From an uncultured Latescibacterota bacterium (lineage in GTDB: Bacteria; Latescibacterota; UBA2968; UBA8231), in contig OX638377.1 of assembly GCA_951813615.1 (NCBI GenBank), positions 4,304,599 to 4,368,598 of the forward strand: DNA of 64,000 nucleotides. The letters run 5' to 3'. Position 1 is the stretch's first letter; every line of letters starts with the position of its first letter. The translations under genes were made by a program, and so were the position numbers. The notes beneath the pieces are model-generated. The model did no database searches. It saw only the letters and a program-made list of their open reading frames with translations, and was not told where the DNA came from. Positions 52,142 to 60,728 of the stretch are shown in pieces.

Positions 52142-53413
52142 ATGAGTCCTATAGAAGTTCTTTTCGTGCGCGGCGGTCGCTCCCTCCAAGGTGAGGTCGA
52201 GGTCCAAGGGTCCAAAAACGCCGCTTTGCCCATGTTGGCCGCTTCGCTGTTGGCCACTGAAGGGCAAACCGTTCTGCACCGGGTACCCCCGGTCAACGAT
52301 GTATTGGTGGCCCTAGAGGTGTTGCGTCGGCTCGGCGCGCGCGTCGATTACGATGCAACCGAGGGAGTCGCCGTCCTAGACACCCGCGATGTCAAAGAAA
52401 CCCAGCTTCCCGCGGATTTGACCAATCGCTTCCGCGCCTCGCTGCTTTTTGTCGGTCCGCTGTTGGCCCGCTTTGGCCGCGCTTGGATCCAAGAGGTCGG
52501 CGGCTGCACGATTGGCTCGCGGCCGACCGACTATCACTATCGCGGCTTTGCCCGGCTCGGGGCCGAAGTCGAAGGCGTCAACGGCGGCGGCATTGACGTG
52601 GTGGCCAAGCGGCTCTCCGGTGCCTTTATGTACTGCGATTTGCCCAGTCATACCGGAGTGGAAAACCTCGTTATGGCGTCCTGCCTAGCAGAGGGCGAAT
52701 CCGTGATCGAAAACGCGGCCTCCGACCCAGAGATCGTCGATTTTGCATCGCTCCTGCAAAAGATGGGTGCCCAAGTCGAAGGGGTCGGTACGCGACGAGT
52801 GCATATTAAGGGCGTCCGTGAGTTAGCGGGTGCCGAGCACACGATCATGTACGATCGCCTCGACGCTGGCCTCCTGATGATGGCGGGCGCGATTACCGGC
52901 GGCGACATCGCCCTCAAAGGCGTGGTGCGCGATCATCTATATGTCTTTGAAGCCAAGCTACAGCAGATGGGCGTCGAGATGACAGAGGAAGGAGCTTGGA
53001 TGCGGGTACGGGGGCCGGAAACCTTGTCGCCGATCAACGTAGTAACCACCTTTTACCCCGGCTTCCCAACGGATCTGCAGCCCGGGATCACGGCCTTGGC
53101 GTGCATGGCCAAAGGCGATAGCTACGTCCGCGAGACCGTATTCGAAGATCGCCTCGGCCACGTCAAGGCCCTGCGCTCCTTCGGCGCTCGCATCGCGCCG
53201 GAAAAGGATAGCCTAGTGTTGGTACACGGGCCGGCTCAGCTCAAGGGGGCCAAAGTCAAGGCCATGGACATTCGCGCCGGGGCCGCCTGCGTACTCGCCG
53301 GTCTAGCGGCCGAGGGCTGCACCGAGATCAGCAACCTCTACCAACTCGACCGAGGGCACGCCCACATCGAGCACCGCCTGCGGGGTTTGGGTGCCGATAT
53401 CGAAAGACACTGA
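52142..53413 (+). CDS. murA: UDP-N-acetylglucosamine 1-carboxyvinyltransferase MurA
   Basis: 423 residues. Catalyses the first committed step of peptidoglycan synthesis, transfer of enolpyruvate to UDP-GlcNAc. The start 'LFVRGGRSLQGEVEVQGSKNAALPMLAASLLA' includes the substrate-binding K-N pair (K25, N26). The catalytic loop 'VGGCTIGSRPTDYH' holds the cysteine (C122) that fosfomycin attacks, so it should be sensitive by this criterion. Later motifs 'TIMYDRLDAGLLMMAGAITGG' and 'FYPGFPTDLQPGITALACMAKG' are standard. ATG 52142 has AGGA upstream; a longer frame to 52076 lacks support. Full length. A terminator follows at 53436. Confidence 0.96.
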   Translation: MSPIEVLFVRGGRSLQGEVEVQGSKNAALPMLAASLLATEGQTVLHRVPPVNDVLVALEVLRRLGARVDYDATEGVAVLDTRDVKETQLPADLTNRFRASLLFVGPLLARFGRAWIQEVGGCTIGSRPTDYHYRGFARLGAEVEGVNGGGIDVVAKRLSGAFMYCDLPSHTGVENLVMASCLAEGESVIENAASDPEIVDFASLLQKMGAQVEGVGTRRVHIKGVRELAGAEHTIMYDRLDAGLLMMAGAITGGDIALKGVVRDHLYVFEAKLQQMGVEMTEEGAWMRVRGPETLSPINVVTTFYPGFPTDLQPGITALACMAKGDSYVRETVFEDRLGHVKALRSFGARIAPEKDSLVLVHGPAQLKGAKVKAMDIRAGAACVLAGLAAEGCTEISNLYQLDRGHAHIEHRLRGLGADIERH

Positions 53414-53435
53414 GGCGCGTTGCGCGCCTAACGCG

Positions 53436-53478
53436 AAAAAGCGGTCGAGAGCTTGCGGCTCTCGACCGCTTTTTTTTG
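53436..53478 (+). terminator. Intrinsic terminator after murA
   Basis: A 13-bp perfect stem (AGCGGTCGAGAGC / GCTCTCGACCGCT) with a 5-base loop and eight T, about 30 bases after the murA stop. The A-rich left flank makes it work in either direction. Confidence 0.92.
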
Positions 53479-53510
53479 TTTGTCTACTATTACCCTATAG
53501 GAGGGGCACC

Positions 53511-54635
53511 ATGCTCGTACAACCCGACGCCGTGTATTTAGCGCGCTCGCCCATCGACCGCGCCGACGCTCCCTTTGCGACCTACCGAGAGTTGGCCTAC
53601 CGCACCCTCGCCGCTCTCGAGGTGCCGCTACCTGCCGCCGGCACCGTCTTGCTCAAGCCCAACGCCACCGTACTCTATCCACCGGAAAAGCGCGTCATCA
53701 CCCATCCCGGGTTCGTCGGCGGTCTGCTCGACGCCCTGCGCGACCAAGGCGTACCCGCCGAGCGCATGGTGGTTGCCGATGGCCAGTCCGGGGAAAACCC
53801 CACCGCCGGACACACCTGGGAACTATGCGGCTATCGCGCCATGACCGAGGCGCGGGGCGTGCGGCTCGCAGAAATGAACACCGACGAGGATTCCCGCATC
53901 GTCGAGGTTGCCGACGGCGTAGTGTACGAGCGCTATCCCCTGTACCGGGAAGTGACCGATTGCGCCTTCTTTTTCAACGTCCCTCTCGCCAAGTGCCACA
54001 ACTTGGGCTGCACGACCTTGTCGATTAAAAACCTGATGGGCATCATCGCCAAGCCCGAGCGGCACCTGTGCGCGATCCAAGCGGTGGACGAGCCTTACGC
54101 CGAGGACCTGTGGCGGCTGACCGAGAGCGGCTTCAGCCTCTTTGAAGACCGCTTCTATCACAAGCTCTGCGATCTATTGGTCGCGCTGCGCGGCTTGGGA
54201 ATGCCGCGGCTTTCGGTGGTAGATGGCCTTGTCGGCCGCGACGGCACAGCGTTCAACGAAGGGGGCAACTACCCCCTCGGCTGGGCTGTGGCCGGCGTCA
54301 ACGAGGTACACGTAGATACAGTCGCCACCTACCTGATGGGCCTCGATCCGCAGGCCACTCCCTATCTGCAATTCGCCCACGCCCGCGGCCTAGGGACTAT
54401 TGACCCTGAGGAAATCGAGGTCGTCGATCTCGCCAGCGGCACGGCGCTCAGTGGTGCAGCCCTAGCCGAACTCCGGCCCGCCACGCCGCTAATGCCCATC
54501 TCCCGCCTCAAAGGCGGCTACTACAAGCGCTTTCGCACCGACGGATCAGCCGTGCCCTGGCGCTTGGGCGATGTCAATGCCCAACGCCAGCAGGACGGTC
54601 TGGCACCCGTTCCCTATGAGCCAGCCAGCGCCTGA
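53511..54635 (+). CDS. DUF362 domain protein
   Basis: 374 residues from ATG 53511, with AGGAGG at good distance; a longer frame to 53391 runs through the murA terminator. The DUF362 pattern is clear: 'AAGTVLLKPNATVLYPPEKRVITHPGFVGGLLDALRDQG', 'VVADGQSGENPTAGHTWELCGYRA', 'VPLAKCHNLGCTTLSIKNLMGIIAKPERH' and 'RLSVVDGLVGRDG'. No ferredoxin cluster is present, unlike some relatives. The domain's biochemical activity is not established. It overlaps the next gene by 20 nt. CCTATAGG just before the start also appears in the VCBS leaders. Confidence 0.85.
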   Translation: MLVQPDAVYLARSPIDRADAPFATYRELAYRTLAALEVPLPAAGTVLLKPNATVLYPPEKRVITHPGFVGGLLDALRDQGVPAERMVVADGQSGENPTAGHTWELCGYRAMTEARGVRLAEMNTDEDSRIVEVADGVVYERYPLYREVTDCAFFFNVPLAKCHNLGCTTLSIKNLMGIIAKPERHLCAIQAVDEPYAEDLWRLTESGFSLFEDRFYHKLCDLLVALRGLGMPRLSVVDGLVGRDGTAFNEGGNYPLGWAVAGVNEVHVDTVATYLMGLDPQATPYLQFAHARGLGTIDPEEIEVVDLASGTALSGAALAELRPATPLMPISRLKGGYYKRFRTDGSAVPWRLGDVNAQRQQDGLAPVPYEPASA

Positions 54636-54963
54636 GCACACTCTCCGCGCCTGTCAGCAAGCGGTGGACGAGTGGATCGCCGATGTCGGCGTGCGCTACT
54701 TCTCCGAGTTGACCAATACGGCCGTGCTGATGGAGGAAGTCGGCGAACTGGCGCGGATCATGGCCCGCACCTTTGGCGAGCAGAGCTTTAAGGAGGGCGA
54801 GGAAGCCGACCTCGGTATGGAGATGGCCGACGTGCTCTTCGTCCTCATATGCCTCGCCAATCAGACCGGTGTTGACCTAGAGGAATCCTTCCAACGCGCG
54901 CTGGCCAAGAAGACCCAACGCGACCGCAAACGTCACGCGGAAAATCCCAAACTCCAATCTTGA
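54616..54963 (+). CDS. MazG-like nucleotide pyrophosphohydrolase
   Basis: 115 residues. The all-alpha NTP-PPase pattern is present: 'NTAVLMEEVGELARIMARTFGEQSFKEGEEADLGMEMADVLFVLICLANQTGVDLEE', with the metal-binding EExxE and ExxxD motifs. It probably hydrolyses (d)NTPs or damaged nucleotides to the monophosphate. ATG 54616 overlaps the end of the DUF362 gene by 20 nt, which suggests coupled translation. The stop is one base before the 7-bp target duplication of the MITE, so the element landed immediately after the gene without harming it. Confidence 0.87.
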   Translation: MSQPAPEHTLRACQQAVDEWIADVGVRYFSELTNTAVLMEEVGELARIMARTFGEQSFKEGEEADLGMEMADVLFVLICLANQTGVDLEESFQRALAKKTQRDRKRHAENPKLQS

Positions 54964-54971
54964 TTTACTTA

Positions 54972-55115
54972 CTGATGTTACGCATAAGAGACTTCTTGGA
55001 TAGGAGATGCTTCGCTACGCTCAGCATGACAGGGGCTGATGCTTTCTTGTCCTGCTGAGTGCAGCGAAGCGGAATCGAAGCATCTCATCCCTATGGGGCC
55101 TGTGCGTAACGTCAG
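54972..55115. mobile_element. 144-bp MITE with 7-bp target duplication
   Basis: The ends are 13-base inverted repeats, CTGATGTTACGCA (54972-54984) and the complement of CTGACGTTACGCA (55103-55115), differing at one base. The flanks are the perfect 7-base direct repeat TTACTTA (54965-54971 and 55116-55122). Inside is a large imperfect palindrome with GAGATGCTTCG and CGAAGCATCTC arms and CTCAGCA/TGCTGAG. This inner sequence resembles the CTGAGCG-AGCGAAG repeats dispersed in many environmental genomes. It has no coding capacity. Confidence 0.85.
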
Positions 55116-55162
55116 TTACTTAGACGCAACTTCCTGCATCCCCTTTTGCGAAAGGTCGGTCC

Positions 55163-55825
55163 ATGAGTTCCCGCAACGGTTTTATCGAAACGCATATTTA
55201 CGACTACATCCTCGCCAACTCGCTGCGCGACCGAGACGAGCTCAAGCGGTTGCGGCAGGAGACCCAAGCCATGCCCATGGGCGGAATGCAGATCTCGCCC
55301 GATCAGGGACAGTTCATGGGGCTGCTCGTCGAGCTGATCGGTGCCAAGCGGATCGTCGAGGTGGGGACTTTTACTGGCTACAGCAGCATTGCGATGGCGC
55401 TGGCCCTGCCAGCGGATGGGCGTTTAATCGCCTGCGACGTCAGCGACGAGTTTACTCGCATTGCCCAGCGCTATTGGCAAGAGGCCGGCGTGGCTGACAA
55501 GATCGAATTGCGGTTGGGGCCAGCAGTAGCAACTCTCAACGAAATACTCGCGGCTGGGGAAGCTGGTTGCTTCGACATGGCCTTTATCGACGCGGACAAG
55601 GAAAATTACGACGCCTACTACGAGCGCTGTCTGCAGCTCTTGCGCCCGGGCGGATTGATCCTAATCGACAACGTGCTGTGGGGCGGGCGGCCCGCCGATG
55701 TCAACGAGCAGGACGAAAGCACTGTGGCGATCCGGGCACTCAACGCCAAAATCCACGCCGACGAACGCGTGACCGCGTCTCTGCTGTCGATTGGCGATGG
55801 GTTGACGTTGGCGCGGAAGCGGTGA
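55163..55825 (+). CDS. SAM-dependent O-methyltransferase
   Basis: 220 residues; AAAGGT before the ATG. Belongs to the catechol/caffeoyl-CoA O-methyltransferase type. 'QISPDQGQFMGLLVELIGAKRIVEVGTFTGYSSIAMALAL' carries the SAM site (E66-x-G), followed by 'GRLIACDVSDE'. 'FDMAFIDADKENYDAYYERCLQLLRPGGLILIDNVLWGGRPAD' provides the metal-binding aspartates and asparagine. Normal family length. The acceptor is unknown. Followed after 39 nt by a glutamine amidotransferase. Confidence 0.93.
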   Translation: MSSRNGFIETHIYDYILANSLRDRDELKRLRQETQAMPMGGMQISPDQGQFMGLLVELIGAKRIVEVGTFTGYSSIAMALALPADGRLIACDVSDEFTRIAQRYWQEAGVADKIELRLGPAVATLNEILAAGEAGCFDMAFIDADKENYDAYYERCLQLLRPGGLILIDNVLWGGRPADVNEQDESTVAIRALNAKIHADERVTASLLSIGDGLTLARKR

Positions 55826-55864
55826 TCTGTGCAACTACAACGAAATAGCGGAGAAAACTCGACG

Positions 55865-56578
55865 ATGAACAAAATATGGGTCCTGCAAAACGCGCAGCCG
55901 GAAAACTTGGGGATCGCCGACCAAGTGTTCCAAGGCTGCGGTCTCGAACCCGCCTACGTACATACCTTCGCCAGTGAAGAGGTCCCCCGCTACATGAACG
56001 AGGCTACCGGCTTAGTAGTTTTAGGCGGCCCAATGGGCGTGTACGAACACGACCGCTACCCGTTTATAGACGGGGCTATGCGCCTTATCGACCAAGCCCT
56101 AAAAGAAGACAAACCCGTGCTCGGCATCTGCCTAGGCAGCCAGCTTTTGGCCACGGCTCTTGGTGCTCGGGTCGCCCGCGGCTCGCAGAAGGAAATCGGC
56201 TGGTATCCTATTGAGCGGAAGCCCGCTGCGAGTGAAGACCCGCTAATGGGCGGGCTGAAACCATCCTTTATGGGCTTTCACTGGCACGGCGACATCTTCG
56301 ATCTGCCCAAGGGAGCTACTGCGCTGGCCTCTTCTGCCCTTACCACCTACCAAGCGTTTTCCTATGGCCGGGCGGCGTATGGCGTCCTCTTCCACATGGA
56401 AGTTACCACGCAAATTATCGCCGATATGGTTCGGGCTTTCGCCGACGAGGTACGCGAGGAGGGGCTAGACGGCGAGAAAATCAAGGCCGACGCGGCCCAG
56501 CACTCGCCCACCCTCCACGCCAACGGGCGCACCTTCTTCCAGAACTGGGCCACCCTCTGCTTGGAGGCGGGTTCCTAG
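55865..56578 (+). CDS. Class I glutamine amidotransferase domain protein
   Basis: 237 residues from ATG 55865 (GGAG upstream). The triad is visible: nucleophile C89 in 'PVLGICLGSQLLATALG', H177 and E179 in 'YGVLFHMEVT'. 'TGLVVLGGPMGVYEHDRYPFIDG' is the oxyanion side. It is a stand-alone GMP-synthase-like amidotransferase of the YfeJ/PuuD-neighbour type, with no synthase domain nearby. It may hydrolyse glutamine or gamma-glutamyl compounds; the substrate is unclear. Convergent with the UxaA-like gene, 22 nt apart. Confidence 0.88.
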   Translation: MNKIWVLQNAQPENLGIADQVFQGCGLEPAYVHTFASEEVPRYMNEATGLVVLGGPMGVYEHDRYPFIDGAMRLIDQALKEDKPVLGICLGSQLLATALGARVARGSQKEIGWYPIERKPAASEDPLMGGLKPSFMGFHWHGDIFDLPKGATALASSALTTYQAFSYGRAAYGVLFHMEVTTQIIADMVRAFADEVREEGLDGEKIKADAAQHSPTLHANGRTFFQNWATLCLEAGS

Positions 56579-56600
56579 CGGTAGCTCCACTTTGCGCCAC

Positions 56601-59279
56601 TCAGGTCGAAACCCCCAGCAAACCGCGCGTCAGTTGAAAATCGACGTTGCGCTGCTGCAAGGCCCCAGGGATGTGGTCGCCCCGCGCCACTCGGGCCAAC
56701 AAAGCCGCCAATTGCTCCGCCCAATCGTCCGCTGCACCCGTCAGAGCCAAGTCAATATCATCGCCGTAGAGCGCCGTCACCGTCGGATCCGCACTCACCT
56801 GCACCACCGGCATCAAGGGATGTCCCTGTAGGGAATGCTCGCCAGTATGGGCCAAGATCAGGTCCACACCCGTGGCGCCCAGTCCGGTAGCCGTCTCCAC
56901 CCAGTGGTCGGTCGGCGTCTCCATGACGTAAAAGCCCGGCTCCACCGCCGCCTGACCATAGGGCAATGTCGCGGCATCCGACGGCTCGACTAACACGGAT
57001 TCCAAATACGCCGGTTCCCGCAGCAGAGCCGCGTTGTGCGGCACGACCACAGTGCCACCCCCGGTCACTACCCAGCGCGTCAACTGGGCAAAAGACTGCG
57101 CCGCGTCCGCCCCCAACTCACCAGTCGCCTGCATCCCCAAGCGCAAGGCACCCAAGCCACCTTCCGCGGCGACAGGCGCCTCCGTCTCGGCCAGCGCTTG
57201 GCGGAACCACCCCTCGACCTTGTCCATGGCCTTGACAATGCCGCCGTCCAACTGCACCGAAGCCCAGCCGAAAACAGCCGGGTCCAAACCCCATTCCTCA
57301 AGGCCGTTGCGCATGTAGTCGTTGTGCGTCTTTTCGCAGCCGTGCTCCAGTAGCAAAACGCGCCGGGCCAGCGGATGTGCGGCGTACCCCATCATGGTGC
57401 GCAAGTGCATTTGCTCGGTGGCACCGCTCGACGACAGCCCACAGCCCTCGGTGTGGACCAAGGCGACAAAGCGCGACAGGCCCTGCTCGCGGCCCACTTG
57501 CCGGGCATTGAGCCGCTCGGCGCACATGCGAGCGATCTGGCCAGCGCACAGGCTGGTGGGCAAAACCAGCCCCACCTGATCGATAGCCCCATCCAGCATG
57601 GGGAACGCCACCGCTGGCCCAACCTCGGGCCGCACCGGCGCGGGCTGGCCCTCAAGCACGGGAGCAGCCAACAGCTCCTCCAGTCGGCTGGTATCGGTCT
57701 GTTGCCAGTTGCGCCAGATGGACACTTGGGCGTGGCCGGCCCGCTCGCCCAGCGAGCGCTCGCCCGAGGCCACCCGCAAGGTGCGCTCGAACAGTTCCTG
57801 ACCCAACTCGTCCATCGACGTGCCATCCAAATAGGCCCCAGCATTGACATCGAGATCCGCGGCCAGCAACTGGTAGCGCTCCGAAGTGGTGACGATCTTG
57901 ATCGTCGGCACAAAGGGAAAATTGGTGATAGAGCCGTTGCCCGTGACAAAGAAGATGGCATTACAGCCGCTGGCCACCTGCCCGGCAATGCTCTCCAAGT
58001 CATTGCCTGGACTGTCCATAAAGTAGAACCCCGTCTCTTTGAGCGGCTCGCCGTACTCAATGGCGTAGTCCAAACGCACATCTGGATCGCGCTTGCGCGC
58101 CGCGCCAATGGACTTGAGTGCGATATTGTACAGACCGCGAAATTTGTTGCCCCCGGAGGGATTGCCCTCGGCCGAGGCACCGTGCCACGCCACCCGCTCC
58201 TTGAAGCGCTCGACCATGTGTAAAAAGGTGCGCGCCGTCTCCACATCCTTGACGTTTTGCAGCACGTACGGTTCGGCACCGATCAACTCGTCGGTCTCGG
58301 CGAGGTTGGCTGCGCCGCCGTAGCGGATCAACTCGCGCGCCACCCAAGCGGCCAGCGGATTCCCCGAAATGCCCGAAAAGGCGTCCGAGCCGCCGCACTG
58401 CAAGGCGATCTTGAGATGGCTTAAGTCGTGCTCGCTTCGCTCCTCACCCGCCATCTCCTCGGCCCAAGCGGCCACTTGCCGGTCGCCCTCTGCCAAACGC
58501 GCCGCAAAGGAGCCGTCCAAGCTCATAAAGCAATGCCGGACGTGATCGAGAGCATAGCCGTGCGCCACCATGTACTCCCGCAGCATGTTGTTGGTCATAG
58601 CTTCGCTGCCGTAGTCCACCGCCAACACGGCGCCGACATTGGGATGGACGACAAAGCCAGCCAGCGTGCGCAATAAGAGTTCGCGGTTATTGGGATCGGA
58701 CCCACCGCCGCCCTCGGTATGGGCAATCGGCACCACGCCATCGCCAGCCGGTCGGCCGCTCCAGCGCTCGGCCAATAGTCGGGCGTAACTAGCCGTGCGC
58801 GAGGACGTGCCCAAGACGACAATGTAATTGCGCGTGCCCACGCCCCGTCCTCCAGCGCGACCGTAGCCTAAGAAGGTCCGCCGCTTCTCATGCGGAGCGA
58901 GTGCAACCCCGGGCTGAAAGTTCGCCGGATCCAATTGATACGGCTCAATGCGATCGACGAAATTGGCCTGCTCGGGCAAGTCGAAGTCCAACTGTCGGAT
59001 GCCCAAGGCGTCGAGCATACTCTGGTTGCAGGCGTAGTCGCCCGGCTGCAGGGCGCGCTCGGCCACGCCAAAGGGCAGTTGCCACGACAGCAAAAACTGG
59101 CCGGGTTCAATCGGCTCGACGGCAAAGCGATGGCCTTCCATCACCGTGTGAGACAAAGTGAACGACCGCCCCTCGTACTCAATGCCCGTGCCCGCTTCTA
59201 GACGCCGGGTAGCAATCGCCACATTGTCCCCAGGCATGGGCAGCCGGGCTACTTCGCTAAAAGAAAAAACCGCGTTCAT
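56601..59279 (-). CDS. Double-length UxaA-family sugar-acid dehydratase
   Basis: 892 residues from ATG 59279 (GGAG upstream), against about 500 for altronate/galactarate dehydratase. Residues 1-100 form an SAF domain ('DNVAIATRRLEAGTGIEYEGRSF'). About 130-540 is a complete UxaA core: 'YGRAGGRGVGTRNYIVVLGT', 'HTEGGGGSDPNN', 'LKIALQCGGSDAFSGISGNPL', 'FMDSPGNDLESIAGQVASGCNAIFFVTGNGS'. About 560-892 repeats the pattern in diverged form: 'GLVLPTSLCAGQIARMCAERLN', 'VALVHTEGCGLSS', 'ARRVLLLEHGCEKTHNDYM', 'GFYVMETPTDHWVETATGLGATGVDLILAHTG'. Expected reaction: dehydration of a sugar acid such as altronate. The last gene of a four-gene catabolic operon, with 10 nt to the previous stop. Confidence 0.88.
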   Translation of the reverse strand: MNAVFSFSEVARLPMPGDNVAIATRRLEAGTGIEYEGRSFTLSHTVMEGHRFAVEPIEPGQFLLSWQLPFGVAERALQPGDYACNQSMLDALGIRQLDFDLPEQANFVDRIEPYQLDPANFQPGVALAPHEKRRTFLGYGRAGGRGVGTRNYIVVLGTSSRTASYARLLAERWSGRPAGDGVVPIAHTEGGGGSDPNNRELLLRTLAGFVVHPNVGAVLAVDYGSEAMTNNMLREYMVAHGYALDHVRHCFMSLDGSFAARLAEGDRQVAAWAEEMAGEERSEHDLSHLKIALQCGGSDAFSGISGNPLAAWVARELIRYGGAANLAETDELIGAEPYVLQNVKDVETARTFLHMVERFKERVAWHGASAEGNPSGGNKFRGLYNIALKSIGAARKRDPDVRLDYAIEYGEPLKETGFYFMDSPGNDLESIAGQVASGCNAIFFVTGNGSITNFPFVPTIKIVTTSERYQLLAADLDVNAGAYLDGTSMDELGQELFERTLRVASGERSLGERAGHAQVSIWRNWQQTDTSRLEELLAAPVLEGQPAPVRPEVGPAVAFPMLDGAIDQVGLVLPTSLCAGQIARMCAERLNARQVGREQGLSRFVALVHTEGCGLSSSGATEQMHLRTMMGYAAHPLARRVLLLEHGCEKTHNDYMRNGLEEWGLDPAVFGWASVQLDGGIVKAMDKVEGWFRQALAETEAPVAAEGGLGALRLGMQATGELGADAAQSFAQLTRWVVTGGGTVVVPHNAALLREPAYLESVLVEPSDAATLPYGQAAVEPGFYVMETPTDHWVETATGLGATGVDLILAHTGEHSLQGHPLMPVVQVSADPTVTALYGDDIDLALTGAADDWAEQLAALLARVARGDHIPGALQQRNVDFQLTRGLLGVST

Positions 59280-59289
59280 CAATAGCTCC

Positions 59290-60717
59290 TCAATAATTCG
59301 TGGACGACGAAGTAATGGCGCACCAACGGGCCGGCTCCAGCGCCTCGACCAAAGCGCGGCGAGCTTGGGCAGTCCCGATCTTGCGCAAAGCAGTGCTGGC
59401 GTAGTAGCGAGTATAGCGATTTGGATCGGCCAGCGCGCGAGCCACCGACGGTACCAGCTCATCGTCGGGGGGTGCCATCTTGCTCAGGGAAAAAACGGCG
59501 TTACGCCGCACCAACTCCTCCTCGTCGCCTATAGCGCGGGCAAGGGCTGGAGCCGTCGACGCGGCCGCCGGACCAATCGTCCCCAAAGCCTCGGCGGCAT
59601 TGCGCCGCACCCACATAGCATCATCGCTCAAGGCCGCCTGCAATACCGGCACTGCCGCATCCGCCGCCTTGCCCATAGTCGCTAGGGCACCCATTGCCGC
59701 CGCTCGACCGGGCCAAGATCCCTGTTGGGCCGCGTCCAATAGTCCGTCCAAAGCATCCGCACCCAAGGCGGCCAAGGCGTGCACTGGCCCGAGTTCGCCC
59801 GGATTGCCACCTTGGGGATTGGTCGGCGAATGGGCCAGATTGGTCTCAACTTGAGCTTGGGCTTGGCTCCGCATGTCCTCGATCAGCCCTGCTACTTGGT
59901 CGCCTCCCAAGCTGTAGATCGCTTGCAGGCGGTCCGTTTCCGAGTCGGCCCCCAAATCCTCCCAGCGCGCGTCTCCGTTACTCACTGCCGATCGGTCACA
60001 CAATCGTCCACACAACCAATCCCACACATGCCGCGACAACTCTGGGTGTGGATCGCCGTCGAGTGGCTGCCAGTGAGGCACTTTATTATTCCACGTCGGC
60101 ACCTCCGGCTCTGCCATGCGAGTGAACTGGTATTTGAGCATGTAGCGCCTTTTGTCCGAGCGATTGGCCGTGGCTCGATGCCAGCTATCGAAATTGACGA
60201 TGGACACCGTGCCGGCCGGACCACACAAGCCCAGTTCGTTCTCCGTCGCCTGTTCTGGATCAGTACTGGATATCCCATTGTACCACTGCCGCCCCGGCAT
60301 CACGCCGGTGGGCCCCATGTCCGGGGTGACGTCCTGCGGGTAGTAAAAGGCCATGACCCAACGGCAGCGGTGATAGCGGATATTCTGGTCGAAGATGTAG
60401 TCGTCTTTGTGCCAAGTCTGGCCGTCGCTGCCTGGGGAATTGAGGTGGCAGTAGCGGTGCGGGTGCATCAGATAGCCCGCACCCAGAATACTGGTCAGTG
60501 CTCCGCGCACCGCAGGGTGTGCAAAGACCTGCGCGATGGCGGGGATGCGCGGTGCGATGTTGTTGCCGGGGTTGCCTTCGGCTTCCAACACCGCGTCGAT
60601 CTGGCGGCATACTTCGGCGTGTAAGTCGCCCGGAAAATCCGCCTGCACCTGAACATAACCTTGGGCGATGAACTGCTGCATCTCGGCGTCGCTGAGCAAG
60701 TGCATTTCGGCTTCCAT
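59290..60717 (-). CDS. Phytanoyl-CoA dioxygenase (PhyH) fused to HEAT repeats (1)
   Basis: 475 residues from ATG 60717 (GAGGAGAAGG upstream). N-terminal Fe(II)/2-oxoglutarate oxygenase domain: H103 and D105 in 'GQTWHKDDYIFDQN', distal H180 in 'VNFDSWHRATANRSDKRRYMLKYQF'. 'GPTGVMPGRQWY' is the family turn. From about residue 270 there are HEAT-like repeats ('AAVPVLQAALSDDAMWVRRNAAEALGTIGPAA', 'APALARAIGDEEELVRRNAVFSLSKMAP', 'VARALADPNRYTRYYASTALRKIG'). Likely hydroxylates an organic acid or sugar-related substrate; the HEAT part probably binds a partner. Paralogue of the gene at 60729. Confidence 0.88.
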   Translation of the reverse strand: MEAEMHLLSDAEMQQFIAQGYVQVQADFPGDLHAEVCRQIDAVLEAEGNPGNNIAPRIPAIAQVFAHPAVRGALTSILGAGYLMHPHRYCHLNSPGSDGQTWHKDDYIFDQNIRYHRCRWVMAFYYPQDVTPDMGPTGVMPGRQWYNGISSTDPEQATENELGLCGPAGTVSIVNFDSWHRATANRSDKRRYMLKYQFTRMAEPEVPTWNNKVPHWQPLDGDPHPELSRHVWDWLCGRLCDRSAVSNGDARWEDLGADSETDRLQAIYSLGGDQVAGLIEDMRSQAQAQVETNLAHSPTNPQGGNPGELGPVHALAALGADALDGLLDAAQQGSWPGRAAAMGALATMGKAADAAVPVLQAALSDDAMWVRRNAAEALGTIGPAAASTAPALARAIGDEEELVRRNAVFSLSKMAPPDDELVPSVARALADPNRYTRYYASTALRKIGTAQARRALVEALEPARWCAITSSSTNY

Positions 60718-60728
60718 GACCTTCTCCT

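Noticed and set aside
57375..58223. 282-codon plus-strand frame
   Set aside because: Antisense to the UxaA-type gene; no start signal and no recognisable domain.
59779..60624. 281-codon plus-strand frame
   Set aside because: Antisense to the first PhyH-HEAT gene.
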